A stretch of DNA of 64,000 bases. It comes from Astrothelium macrocarpum. Its lineage: Eukaryota; Ascomycota; Dothideomycetes; Trypetheliales; Trypetheliaceae. Made by a program: the position numbers and the translations under genes. Every line of letters starts with the position of its first letter. The stretch's first letter is position 1. Under the pieces are notes generated by a model that made no database searches, was not told where the DNA came from, and was given only the letters and a program-made list of their open reading frames with translations. Shown here piece after piece: positions 9,154-18,834 of this stretch. Location: positions 124,001-188,000 of the forward strand of contig JAGEMR010000044.1 of assembly GCA_021030915.1 (NCBI GenBank), read 5' to 3'.

Positions 9154-11682
9154 TCAATGTTTTTGAAGAACCCCTTTGACTATACCCTTTAACACAACAT
9201 TCCCTGGAACGGCAATCTCATCCAGGCCATTAGTCGGGGAGGTACCTTGCTGTAACCATTTCTTCAACAAGTCATTACTCTCCCTTGGTTTGATGCTCTG
9301 GTCCGCAGTTCCAATCGTGATGTGTGCAACCGGATTCACCGTCTTAAAACCTCTCTCTTGAATGGAGATCACTTCATTGACATCGTCATTCGATGAGGGA
9401 ACACGAGGAGTTTTGTTGATGAGCCGCACAACAAAGCACATGACGCGCCTGTCAAACACGACTCGCTCAAGCTGCACCTCGCAAGTGCCGAGGTCGGGCT
9501 CTAGCAACAATTCTTGAAAGTCGTTTTCCTTCTTAGGGTTCTCACGTTGGAAAGCGGATTCATAAAGACTGGACAGTTCGTCCCAATACGTTGGCTCTTG
9601 AGAAGCGCTTGCACGATGGATGAGAGTAACGTGGAACTCTGGCTGTACACGACGAGTGTTCTGAAGTTGTCTATAGAATCGAGCAGTCTCCGGTGGTTTA
9701 TCGCGAAAGATGGCATCCAAGATGCGGACTATGTCTGCATGCGAGACACGCACCGAGAAGTATTCCAGCTTTGGAGGTTTCTTGGCGGGACTATCACTGG
9801 CCATATCGCGGGCTTTCACGGGTTGCGGAATGCGAGCTAGTTTGCCTCTGCCCTTGTTTGAGCCGCCTCTAATCTCATGTTTCACATCAGGCGAGTACTC
9901 GGTCAAGGCGTACTCAATGGCTTTGTCCAGATCTTCTCCAGCTGGCATCTCACCAAAAAGCCTTGGAAACTCAGCATTCAGTAGAGAGACAATGGTTTCG
10001 AGGTTTTCGCGCGAGCTGGAAGTGACATCAAGATCGATGACAAAGTCAAATGTACTGTCGGGTTCTTTTTCCCTGTCACAAGGCTCAAAACGGTGTAGAA
10101 AGCCTTCCATGATACTGATGATTTCATTTTGGCCCTTTGACCCTGCTTGAATGGTTTGGTGATTGTCGCCACGATTCAAAACACGTTCTCTCGTACTGAT
10201 TCGAATCTGGTCAAGGTTACAAGGCTCATGTGTCCAATGAAGGGCGACATAATGTGCATCTGGTATTATTTTGGAGACGCCATCAAATAAATCCTTTCGT
10301 TCCCGACGTTGGTGGTTGTTCTTGTCAGCAATGACGACGGAGTGCTTGGCCAAGAGTTTGCAGATTCCTTGGGAGAATTGGAGCATCTTTTGCTTGCCTT
10401 GAAGATTGTCATTTTGGATATGACCCCATCCAAAGAGGTTTACTAGTGCAAGAGCAACTGTAGTCTTACCACAGCCTATGGTGGCTATTGGAACCAGAAC
10501 GATGTTGTTCGTCACTTGCTGATTGCCAACCACTTCTCCTCCTTCAAGCTCTTGCCGAATGATGTCAGAACCTTTAAGGCCGCGCTCACGAAGGAAGTCG
10601 TCACGCATTTTGATGATCCCATGATTCTGGCTGTACAATTTGCCAAGGCCTGGGTTCTTTGCAAGCTGGCGCCGTGCGAACAAAAGATAATCTTCAGTAA
10701 TTTTCTTGTGTTTGTTGAATTTGGGAGGTTTTCCCGCGATGACGGCTTTTGTACATTCGCGCCACTGCCGATACATGAGGTACGGTTCTTCAAACTTGTA
10801 TTTGAAGAACCAGTCGTGCCAGGGGCTGTCTCTAGTTTCTCTCGCACGACAGCGAATCACAAATCCTTCGGTCTCGCGGCCAGCATAGGATCCTGTCTCG
10901 GCGACTCCATCGAGGAAACCTTTGACCTTTGTGATGTCCTCTTCTACAATGTACATTGTCTTCTTCATGCCCCAGTTGTCTGCGAATTGGTTGACGAGAT
11001 GTGCAGGGTATGTAACGAATTCTGGGAGATTGAGATTGATGCCATGGAGATAGAGCCCAGCTGTCTCCGGGTTGTAGGCAAGAACGTGTTCCTCAAAGCC
11101 ATCATCGCAAAGCTCTGCAACGGCGGTGGCGTTCATGTCTCGTAGTGTCCGGGACAGTTGCTCTCGCGTCCTGCCAACACTTTGTAAATGCTTATCCACC
11201 CATTTCTCGCCAGCTTGCGCGTGACTGACGTCTTGATCGCCTCTTGCGCCAGTCGAATGCTTGCTACATACGAGCAATGATCCATCCTCAAGCCCTGATA
11301 TGAAGATGATGCAACCATTCTCTTTCACACTGAGCTCGTAAGGGCCTTGTGTATTCTGCTCAATATTCTTCCACTCCGTCTTCTTCACCTCCCCATGGTT
11401 GAAAAACTTGTCATATCCTCTTGCCACGATTTCAGAAGCACCCTTCCGTGTTCGGCTCGTAAACAGTCCACGAGCGTAGGTAGGAAGGTTTAGCTTCTTG
11501 TAGTCCCAGTCCTGAATACGCCACGAATCTACCTCTTGGCCGTTCGGAAGCTCGAAAGTGGTCCTTTTGGCTGTGAATCCACCTTTCCCACCTTTCTTCT
11601 GGTGTGCCTCGAGGCCACGTAGCATCTCCGCTGTCTCGTGTGGGTCTTGCGCGCGATATGGAACTCGCTGTTGATCATCCAT
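9154..11682 (-). CDS. trl1: Fungal tRNA ligase Trl1 (ligase, kinase and cyclic phosphodiesterase domains)
   Basis: This is a single exon of 842 residues, the normal family length. Three activities can be located. The nucleotidyltransferase (ligase) has its KxxG motif at K120-E-N-G123. The polynucleotide kinase P-loop GCGKTT is at residues 403-408. The cyclic phosphodiesterase has two HxT motifs, HVT at 684-686 and HIT at 787-789. All key residues are present, so the enzyme should be active. Trl1 heals and seals exons after tRNA endonuclease cleavage and, in fungi, joins HAC1 mRNA in the unfolded protein response. The gene faces the ankyrin gene across 342 bp. The start MDDQQRVPYRAQDPHET is the first ATG of the frame. 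Confidence 0.96.
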   Translation of the reverse strand: MDDQQRVPYRAQDPHETAEMLRGLEAHQKKGGKGGFTAKRTTFELPNGQEVDSWRIQDWDYKKLNLPTYARGLFTSRTRKGASEIVARGYDKFFNHGEVKKTEWKNIEQNTQGPYELSVKENGCIIFISGLEDGSLLVCSKHSTGARGDQDVSHAQAGEKWVDKHLQSVGRTREQLSRTLRDMNATAVAELCDDGFEEHVLAYNPETAGLYLHGINLNLPEFVTYPAHLVNQFADNWGMKKTMYIVEEDITKVKGFLDGVAETGSYAGRETEGFVIRCRARETRDSPWHDWFFKYKFEEPYLMYRQWRECTKAVIAGKPPKFNKHKKITEDYLLFARRQLAKNPGLGKLYSQNHGIIKMRDDFLRERGLKGSDIIRQELEGGEVVGNQQVTNNIVLVPIATIGCGKTTVALALVNLFGWGHIQNDNLQGKQKMLQFSQGICKLLAKHSVVIADKNNHQRRERKDLFDGVSKIIPDAHYVALHWTHEPCNLDQIRISTRERVLNRGDNHQTIQAGSKGQNEIISIMEGFLHRFEPCDREKEPDSTFDFVIDLDVTSSSRENLETIVSLLNAEFPRLFGEMPAGEDLDKAIEYALTEYSPDVKHEIRGGSNKGRGKLARIPQPVKARDMASDSPAKKPPKLEYFSVRVSHADIVRILDAIFRDKPPETARFYRQLQNTRRVQPEFHVTLIHRASASQEPTYWDELSSLYESAFQRENPKKENDFQELLLEPDLGTCEVQLERVVFDRRVMCFVVRLINKTPRVPSSNDDVNEVISIQERGFKTVNPVAHITIGTADQSIKPRESNDLLKKWLQQGTSPTNGLDEIAVPGNVVLKGIVKGVLQKH

Positions 11683-12024
11683 GATGAATTCTCAGCGTGT
11701 TGGAGGAGTTTCTTCCTGTTACTGCGAGCACTCAGGATGGTACAGGAAGAGGTTTGTTTGTTGTTTTTGCGAACTGAGGAATACATGGAGGCAGAAGAAG
11801 GAGCAATGTTGAGTCACACAAGGCAGTAAAGGTAGGTGCATATGACTCTTTGGGAGAGTTTTTCTCACTTTCTATTCTTGGCGCACACAAACCTCCGCTT
11901 CGCAGCTACTCTGTCTCTCTCACTCCCCACCCACATTTTGTCTACTCGACACACACAGCAATTCTCTAGGATATGACTTCTCAGAGCTACCTTTGATTGA
12001 CTAGAAACGTTCAGCGTAGGGTCA
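11683..12024. promoter_or_regulatory. Divergent promoter between trl1 and the ankyrin gene
   Basis: This 342-bp gap separates two start codons pointing away from each other. A pyrimidine-rich stretch (about 11,905-11,960) lies just upstream of the ankyrin gene, a common core-promoter feature in filamentous fungi. No specific site is identified. Confidence 0.45.
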
Positions 12025-12759
12025 ATGGCAACCATTCAGGCAGCTCCTTCCATCGACCTCCTCCTTAACCTTGTTCCCGAGAATGCCCGTGCTGTTCTTG
12101 CCTCCATCTCGCAGTATCCAAGCCTTGCAGATCAGAAGGATCGTGCAGGCTACTCGCTCTTGCATGCCGCGATATCCTATTCGGAACTTGATCTTGCCCG
12201 TGCGCTTGTACGGATATATGGTGTCAATCCCAATATTGTTGACAATGACGGCGAGACCTGTCTATACACTGCCGAAGATGTAGAGGCTGCTAAATGCGCC
12301 GTCGAAGAGCTGGGGACTAGCATGGATTGGTTGAATGACGAGGAAAAGAAAACGGCCGAAGAGAAGATTGAAGAAGATGGGGATTTTCCTGAAGTAGTCG
12401 CCTATTTGAAACGGATGAGGGAAAATCGGTCAGGGCAGCGTTCAACAACATTCAAACAAGAGCAACAGAGTCGGGGAGCCACTACCAACGAAATTATGTC
12501 TCCTAAAATCACGAACAACGTACAAGCTCCGCCTCCTTTACCTGATGCCATTAGAATCAATCTGGGAGCCATGGCGGAAGATGTAGAAGAGACCGGCGAG
12601 CCAGACCCACAATTCAAAAGACGTATTGAAGAGCTTGCTGCACGGCAAGACTTTCAGAGTGAAGCCGGCCAAAGAGAGTTAAGGAACTTAGTCACGGATG
12701 CTGTATCTGGGCTAGCAAGAGAGAGCAATCCTAGAAACACTAAAGCAAGGACTGATTAA
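12025..12759 (+). CDS. Small ankyrin-repeat protein
   Basis: A single exon encodes 244 residues. Two to three ankyrin units cover residues 35-95 (GYSLLHAAISYSELDLARAL, then NIVDNDGETCLYTAEDVEAA). An acidic helical segment with EEKIEEDGDFPEVVAYLKRM comes next, then a disordered Gln/Ser-rich tail and a final helix. The order matches a small conserved fungal family that includes an uncharacterised fission yeast ankyrin protein and, I believe, yeast Ycr051w. A protein-interaction role is likely; no partner or pathway can be read from the sequence. Confidence 0.8.
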   Translation: MATIQAAPSIDLLLNLVPENARAVLASISQYPSLADQKDRAGYSLLHAAISYSELDLARALVRIYGVNPNIVDNDGETCLYTAEDVEAAKCAVEELGTSMDWLNDEEKKTAEEKIEEDGDFPEVVAYLKRMRENRSGQRSTTFKQEQQSRGATTNEIMSPKITNNVQAPPPLPDAIRINLGAMAEDVEETGEPDPQFKRRIEELAARQDFQSEAGQRELRNLVTDAVSGLARESNPRNTKARTD

Positions 12760-13108
12760 AGGTACTCTGAGGCTACTAATCTCAAACTTCGCTCGAATTC
12801 CCTTTGCCATCCGGGTGATTAAACACGCGCCCGAATAGATTTCCTGAACAAGCTTCTCCCTTTCGAATGGTGATTTACTCCAGGTACGTATTGACTTGAT
12901 TCACTATATACGTTGCTATTTCTGTGAGACATTCTAACAATATCCAAGAAGCCAAATATCATTTACAAAATTCGAGGGTGTGCCAAAGAATGATAGACCG
13001 AAAGATTATGTACCAACACGCTATACGCGTGAACATTGAATTCAATGAAACATCATTCGGTGAGCCAAAGGTTCTTAACTTAAACGGCTACCGTGGGTTG
13101 ATGGCCGA
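12760..13108. other. Convergent 3' region
   Basis: This lies between the ends of the ankyrin gene and the minus-strand gene at 13109-14353. The 88-residue ORF at 12924-13190 (+) runs antisense into that gene and has no protein features. Nothing else is seen. Confidence 0.5.
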
Positions 13109-14353
13109 TCAGCAAAGATCTATCGATATGGACTCCGCTCTCCTTGCAGCTTCGGTCCAGTGGCCCGAGATGCTCGTCCTGGAAGCTTGAGAAGCTGGGA
13201 AGTCTGGAAGGCGAAAGTGGAGTCTCATCGTTAATTTGTGATTTTTGATGCTTACCAGTACGACTGTCGCTTGGCCATATGGCTGCGGAGAGCCTACGTA
13301 TAACGCCCGTGCTCTCGCTCTTTTCCGGATTGTCGGGCGAAGGAGGGTTATTGGGTTCGAAGGGATTCTTTTTGAACCTATTCCTCGTCAGCGAACCAAT
13401 CCACAATAGCTGACAGAATATACATACTGGGAATCGGGGGCAAATGGACAGCTCAAATACTCATCAACTGTGGGACTGCCAGGGATGACATTCAGAGTAA
13501 GGTGAGGGGCAATACGGGCAGCTGCAGGCGTTGAAGGCATTGTGGTAGGATTAGACAGCGACATTGACGCTCGGAGAGCTGACGGGGAGCATACGGCCCT
13601 TGTAGGCGAAGTTGGTGGGGTTGCATGATGAGGCATTACTTGGTTTGGACCAATTGAAACCGCGTTGGAGAAGCGCCGGAACACTCCCTTGGCGTATGAA
13701 GAAGCAGTTGCTGGGGGGATACGCTCCTCATTAGGAGTCTGCGGATCCGTTGCCATGAGGCTAAAAATACCCTTCAACGCACTAATGCCAGATCCGACAG
13801 CGTTCTTGACCGTATTGTATGAATCTTCAAGACTGATTAAGTCGTCCATGCAATACTCGACGTCGTTGATTTTCATAAGGCAAACCTCAATGGCATCCGC
13901 AATGATGGTGGTTCCCGTTATCCAGACATGAGCAACAGCATCACGAGAGGCAGGAGCTTGCTGTTCGATGATCGAGATGGCCGAGTTTGCCATTTTGTCA
14001 ATTGCAAACTCTGTTACTTGCTTCTGTTGAGAGACATCTACACGGATGCTGGCCCGCTTTCCTTGAAAGTCTTCTTCGCTGGCGACGATATCCTTGGCTC
14101 TGTCGTATACGTTCTTGAACGCATCTTGGTGACAGTATGCAATGCCGGCATTCAAATTGTCCATAGTCGAGATGACCAGGTCGGCGTCATCACCTGAGGC
14201 AGCGGTTAAGGTTGCCACATAATCTGTTCCTTCGAGAAAAGCTTGAGCCTGGAGTGTCTTGAAGAAAGTGAAATCGCCAGTACGGCTTGCAGAATGGAGG
14301 TTCTGTCGGATCAGGGCAACACGCTGCGTCCACTGCAGCTTCTTTGTAGTCAT
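13109..14353 (-). CDS. Conserved-looking helical protein of unknown function
   Basis: I do not recognise this family. Exon 1 (14353-13428) encodes about 309 residues. The first 210 look globular and helical, with runs such as LVISTMDNLNAGIAYCHQDA and ISIIEQQAPASRDAVAHVWI. A Ser/Pro/Thr-rich disordered part follows. There is no signal peptide or clear membrane segment. A 44-nt intron (13384-13427, GTATGT donor) leads to NRFKKNPFEPNN. A further intron-like segment (about 13,190-13,241; GTAAGC donor, TTAAC branch site, TTCCAG acceptor) would give a C-terminus ending ESISIDLC with stop at 13109-13111. If it is retained, the frame continues to a stop at 13080. I prefer the spliced form. The helical first part could be a coiled-coil or BAR-like module, but I have no motif to prove it. 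Confidence 0.65.
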
Positions 14354-15652
14354 ATCGACGACCCAAAGCTGGATTGAGAAATTAACGTTGGGCAGAATTT
14401 AAAGAAGATTTGTCTCCAAAACGAGCAGTTGCATAGCTCAGGTCCTAAAACAAGCCTATTTATGCAAAAGTTGGTTCTAAGGATACCATGAGATTTGTGG
14501 CTTGACGTAGAGGCGTCACTTCGATGTTGAGTTCCTTTATTGTTCCTGAGATTTTTAGATGCAGGCCGAAACGAAAAGCCAGGTCCTCTAGAAACGGCTT
14601 TTGACATTTTCCGCTTTCGCATAGGTTGCCGCGTATTCTTTCCCGACATCAAGATTGCAGACCATTGTTCGCTCTGCGCGCAGAAGCTGCCACACTGCTT
14701 GGCTGTGTAGACTTTGGTAACTTCTTCCCCCATGTCTCAGTGAATGGTTCAATTTAGCTAGTCTCTCGAAAAGGCTTTGGGGTTCTCCTGAAAATGTACA
14801 CAGCTTTTCACTCTTCCTGCGTCCCACAGGAGTCGGAGAAGCTTAGAGTAAGAAGACTGCTAAATCCTCAACAATAAAAACGTTCAACGTTTCAGTAGTT
14901 GAACGACAAAGATTCTTCCGGGCTTTTTCCATCTCACGTTTACTTGTTCGTGACTTAGACCAAGACTAAAGAATCACACAATCCCTCCCGACATTCTTGG
15001 GAGAGCCCTTTCGCAAGATGCTCTTGATTGGAGACTACGACCAGCTTCCTCCGACAATCCTTGCAGAGTGTAATCCTTTTGCCAATATCGGCGCAGTATT
15101 GCTCATGGAACGTCTGGTCAAAGCTGGCACGCCATAATACCCAGATTCGAACACAATATCGAATGGATGTGAAAATCAGCAGCATCGTCAATAAAACGAT
15201 GTAGAATGGCTCGTTGATTGACGGCGTGAATACGATTCGTGAGAGAGCCATATAAGCTAACCAAAGAAGAGGTAGAAACGGCTTGTTGTCTTGGTTCCTT
15301 TTGGAGCGTTGTTGGCCTGGGGGTTAGCTGAGCAACCGCTTTGCAGATATCATACATATCATATTTTGAGAATATCAAAAAAATTAATTTGAAAAAACAT
15401 CGCAGAATAAATGAATCATCTAAACAAGGTGTTTACGGCGAATGAGATGCGACGATCATCAAAGGCATTGGCTAAAATATTCGTGGAAATGACGCATGCG
15501 CCTTCTCTACTGATGACAAGGGCTTGGCGGGGGCGATTCAGCGGTGATTTGGCCGGAGCAATCGATGGTTATCTTGGTGCGCACATCGAGCCTAGCGACG
15601 AGGAAGAGGTGTGATTGTGTAATCAGTTCTGTAGTCATTCGACAAGCTCAAT
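14354..15652. other. Mostly gene-free interval with one possible small gene
   Basis: This stretch lies upstream of the unknown helical protein gene and downstream of the arylamine N-acetyltransferase. Apart from the candidate at 14955-15251 it contains only short ORFs without recognisable features. Confidence 0.45.
14955..15251 (-). CDS. Candidate small single-pass membrane protein
   Basis: This intact 98-residue ORF has one strongly hydrophobic segment (about residues 16-42, FYIVLLTMLLIFTSIRYCVR and beyond). A polar tail follows with paired cysteines (CKDC, then ECREGLC) that could bind metal or form disulfides. There is no homology I recognise and no intron support. It lies in a gap between real genes, so chance is possible. 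Confidence 0.3.
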   Translation of the reverse strand: MALSRIVFTPSINEPFYIVLLTMLLIFTSIRYCVRIWVLWRASFDQTFHEQYCADIGKRITLCKDCRRKLVVVSNQEHLAKGLSQECREGLCDSLVLV

Positions 15653-16656
15653 TCATGATTTTGTCTTTAGCTCTGTATTCCATCCTCTGATGCCCTGTCT
15701 TTGCTCTTCAGTCAATACAATGCCAAACCACTCACGTAGAGCCTCGACCCTTTCATCCTCATTCACCATCTCCTTCACTATTTCCGTTTTACCACCAGTG
15801 TTTCGTTTTATTACAGCATCTACGAGCATCAGCTTGCCGTAGATTTCATCTTCTTGTCTCAAGAATTTCACGACAAGCATTTGGAATGTCTGAAAACTTG
15901 CGGGATTTGTGCTTGTGTAGTAATTCAAAGCAACAAAGTCTTGATGAAGAAATTCCATCTCGGGAAAGCAATAGAACGAATTCCAAGGCTTCTCTGATGA
16001 ATTGCGATATTGATAAAGCCACAGCTTCTGCGAGTTTGACGGTGCGGTTGTCTGTCCAGGGATATTGTCATAGACGAGACGTAGTTCTTGTGTTCCAATG
16101 TTCGGCGTGATTTGACCTGATATCAAAGGAAGCGGCCGAATCGCGCCATCACCGCCAAAGGAAACATCGACCATATATTTTGAACCATCGGAAAGAGTGA
16201 CAATATTGACAATATGCATCCTACGATCACGTCAGCCATGCTTCTTACTGTCGAAAATGAAACTCGAAAGCGGTCGAGTAGCAGTTCATACCAGCCAATG
16301 TAATCGCCCTGAGGGATACCATTGACCCTCAACCGGATCCTGGCTGCAGTAGTGTAAGAATCGAACCCAAGGCCTCTCAAAAGATGGCTGAAAAAAATGC
16401 TGTTTTCCATGCAGTATCCTCCACGTCCATTGTGAGTGAATTTCTCGTACAATTCTTGTGGATCTAGAGTATTCTTATGCTCCGAATTGTAGTGTATAGA
16501 CAGATTTTCATAGGGCACTGCTGCCAATTGGTACGTATGCAGAGTAGACAAGAATTCGAGGTCCAGCGGAGGATTGGCATTGCGGTGGAATCTTGACGGT
16601 AGAGAAATATGGTCAAGGTAATGGTCAATCTGTTCAATTGAATAAGCCGAAGTCAT
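15653..16656 (-). CDS. nat: Arylamine N-acetyltransferase
   Basis: Two exons (16656-16292 and 16220-15653) give 310 residues. The catalytic triad is complete: Cys82 in GRGGYC, His124 in MHIVNIV and Asp140 in YMVDVSFGG, at the usual family spacing. The enzyme transfers acetyl (or in some fungi malonyl) from CoA to arylamines and hydrazines in the cytosol. Fungal members detoxify plant- or microbe-derived arylamines such as benzoxazinone breakdown products. The intron falls just before the His residue, with donor GTATGA and acceptor GTAG. The start is the ATG of MTSAYSIEQIDHYLDHI, which matches the family N-terminus; an in-frame ATG 32 codons upstream is less likely. Acyl donor and natural substrate cannot be read from sequence. 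Confidence 0.93.
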
Positions 16657-17414
16657 GATTTCAATCGCCACTGTGGACTCGATAGAGAATGGAAGTGAAC
16701 AACTCACATTTGTAACTGAGATTGGGAATCTCAAAGAGTCACCGGTTGTCATCCAGTTTGAGTCAAAGCGGATGCATTCTCCACAAGACCCAAGGTAGCT
16801 AGCGTGCTCGCCGCAGCATGCTCAATCTACACGCTGATGCATGCATAAATTAGCGAAGGCAAAAGCGCTTAAAGCGCGTTGCTGCAGGTCCCAGGCGCCT
16901 CCGGTCTTACATCACAGAAACTTAAATCGGTTCATTTTCGTCCCTGTTCAGATAAGACCTGGTGGCTGTATACAGGAAAGGCGCGTCGTCATTGGCAGTG
17001 GGAATTTTAACCTTTTCGAGCCAAATCAGGATAGGCAATGTTGCTGTTCCACAAGGGAAAAATGACACCACGAGCCGACTTACTCCAAGCGTCTTATCTT
17101 ATCGTTGGCGGGCATGTGAGCAATATGTACACCGTCTTTTTTTTAGAACTTCGAGCGATCAATCATATATCTCAGGAGTCTTCAAACACGCTTAGCCGAC
17201 ACTGGTTATAGTTTGGGATATCCTTTCACATCACGCAATCGCTGTGTGGATTCGGCTAGCAAAACCGGTCCAAAGGTGCAAAATTAGTATCGCAGGCCAG
17301 GTATACAAGTGGGGCAGCAAAACTATTCGTTGTCAACAGCCTTGATATAGCTTATTTTCAGGCACCCGTCAAGCAAAGATTCTTCTAATCTCCAAGCGGC
17401 TTTTGCTGACGAAG
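16657..17414. promoter_or_regulatory. Divergent region between the NAT and hydroxyacid dehydrogenase genes
   Basis: These 758 bp lie between two divergent genes whose products act on small molecules. Only short ORFs occur. No operator-like repeat was found. Confidence 0.4.
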
Positions 17415-18834
17415 ATGAGCAAGCCGAAAGCGCTTCTCTTGGGAGATATCGACCAGTAAGTGAGATCGCTACTGCTAGTCTTTCAACACTTCTCTGTTCA
17501 CCATCAGATTTCAGAATACAGCCTTCTCACATCACCCACCTTCTGCTTGTTCCCTCGCTCCCTTGTTTTCTGACAATTTGCTAGTGCAAAACAAACATGG
17601 CAATCGCTTTCGGACATTGCGGATCTAGTCTACCCCAAATCCAGCAATCGGAGCGAGTTTCTCGAGGAATGTCAGAGCGGAAAATTCGATGGTGTGGTCG
17701 CTGCGTACAGAACTTTTGGAAGCGTAGAAATCACCGGATTATTTGATCAAGAACTCATCCACCTACTACCCAAGAGCCTCAGGTTCTTGGCTCACAATGG
17801 TACTTGTCTCTTTCCTTAACAATCCTGGGTCGGGAGATTATGATCCATGACTCTTATTCCTACTGCACGAGTATTTGACTGCTTCATTCACCCAGTCTCA
17901 TTCGGAAGGATATCTGCTATTGTATGAAAATAAAAGTAAATACTTCGACGACGCCGAGATTTCCAGCCTCAAGAATTTTTTTCAACTCATTTAAGTTTGA
18001 TGGAACTTTCTGACCCATACATCTCTTTGCAGGTGCCGGTTACGACCAAGTCGATGTGCATGCATGTTCGGCGCGAGATCCTCCCATTTTGGTCTCGAAT
18101 GTACCTACTGCCGTGGATGACGCAACGGCGGATGTTAACATGTTCCTCATCATTGGGGCGCTCCGTGGCTTTAACACGTCAATGCTTGCCCTACGACGAG
18201 GTGAATGGAGGGGCAATCCTGCTCCACCCCTTGGTCATGACCCTGAAGGCAAAACTCTTGGTATCTTAGGAATGGGTGGGATCGGAAGGAATTTGAAGAA
18301 AAAAGCTGAGGCCTTCAGGATGAATGTACAATACTTTAACCGAAGTCAATTGGATGAAGAGCTATCTGGAGGTGCCAAGTATGTCTCGTTCGATGAATTA
18401 CTCGCAACAAGCGATGTTCTCAGCTTGAATCTCCCCCTAAATGTGAGCCAGCGCCAACTCCAGCTACATCTATCATGCTTACATGGCTACAGAAAAACAC
18501 CCGGCACATTATTTCAACGAAAGAATTCGACAAGATGAAGAAGGGCATTGTCATTGTCAATACTGCTCGCGGTGCTGTGATGGATGAAGATGCGCTGGTT
18601 AAAGCCCTCGACAGCGGCAAAGTATGGAGCTGCGGACTTGACGTCTATGAGGAGGAGCCGAAGATACATCCGGGCCTAGTTGCAAACCCTCACGTCCTTC
18701 TTGTCCCTCACATGGGCACCTGGACTGTAGAAACCCAGACAGAAATGGAAAAGTGGTGCATTGGAAATGTTCGTTCTGCTCTAGAAACAGGAAAGCTGAA
18801 CAGCCCCGTACCCGAGCAAAAGGGTATGCAATAG
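17415..18834 (+). CDS. D-isomer-specific 2-hydroxyacid dehydrogenase (glyoxylate/hydroxypyruvate reductase-like)
   Basis: Four exons (17415-17455, 17585-17799, 18033-18442, 18493-18834) join to 335 residues. The NAD(P)-binding motif GMGGIG is at residues 165-170. The catalytic Arg is in VNTARGA (R248), the Glu in DVYEEEP (residues 275-277) and the His in VPHMGTWT (H295). LAHNGAGYDQVDV is the family substrate-loop signature. The enzyme should reduce a 2-oxoacid to a D-2-hydroxyacid, probably glyoxylate or hydroxypyruvate as in yeast Gor1. Introns 1 (129 nt) and 2 (233 nt) are long for this window, but the frames join exactly. Exact substrate and cofactor preference are not visible. Confidence 0.93.

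Noticed and set aside
9514..11145. Long + strand ORFs (up to 209 codons) opposite trl1
   Set aside because: They are antisense to a complete, well-supported tRNA ligase and have no protein motifs.
14350..14733. 127-codon minus-strand ORF upstream of the unknown helical protein
   Set aside because: It lies in the expected promoter/5' UTR, and the translation has no recognisable protein features.
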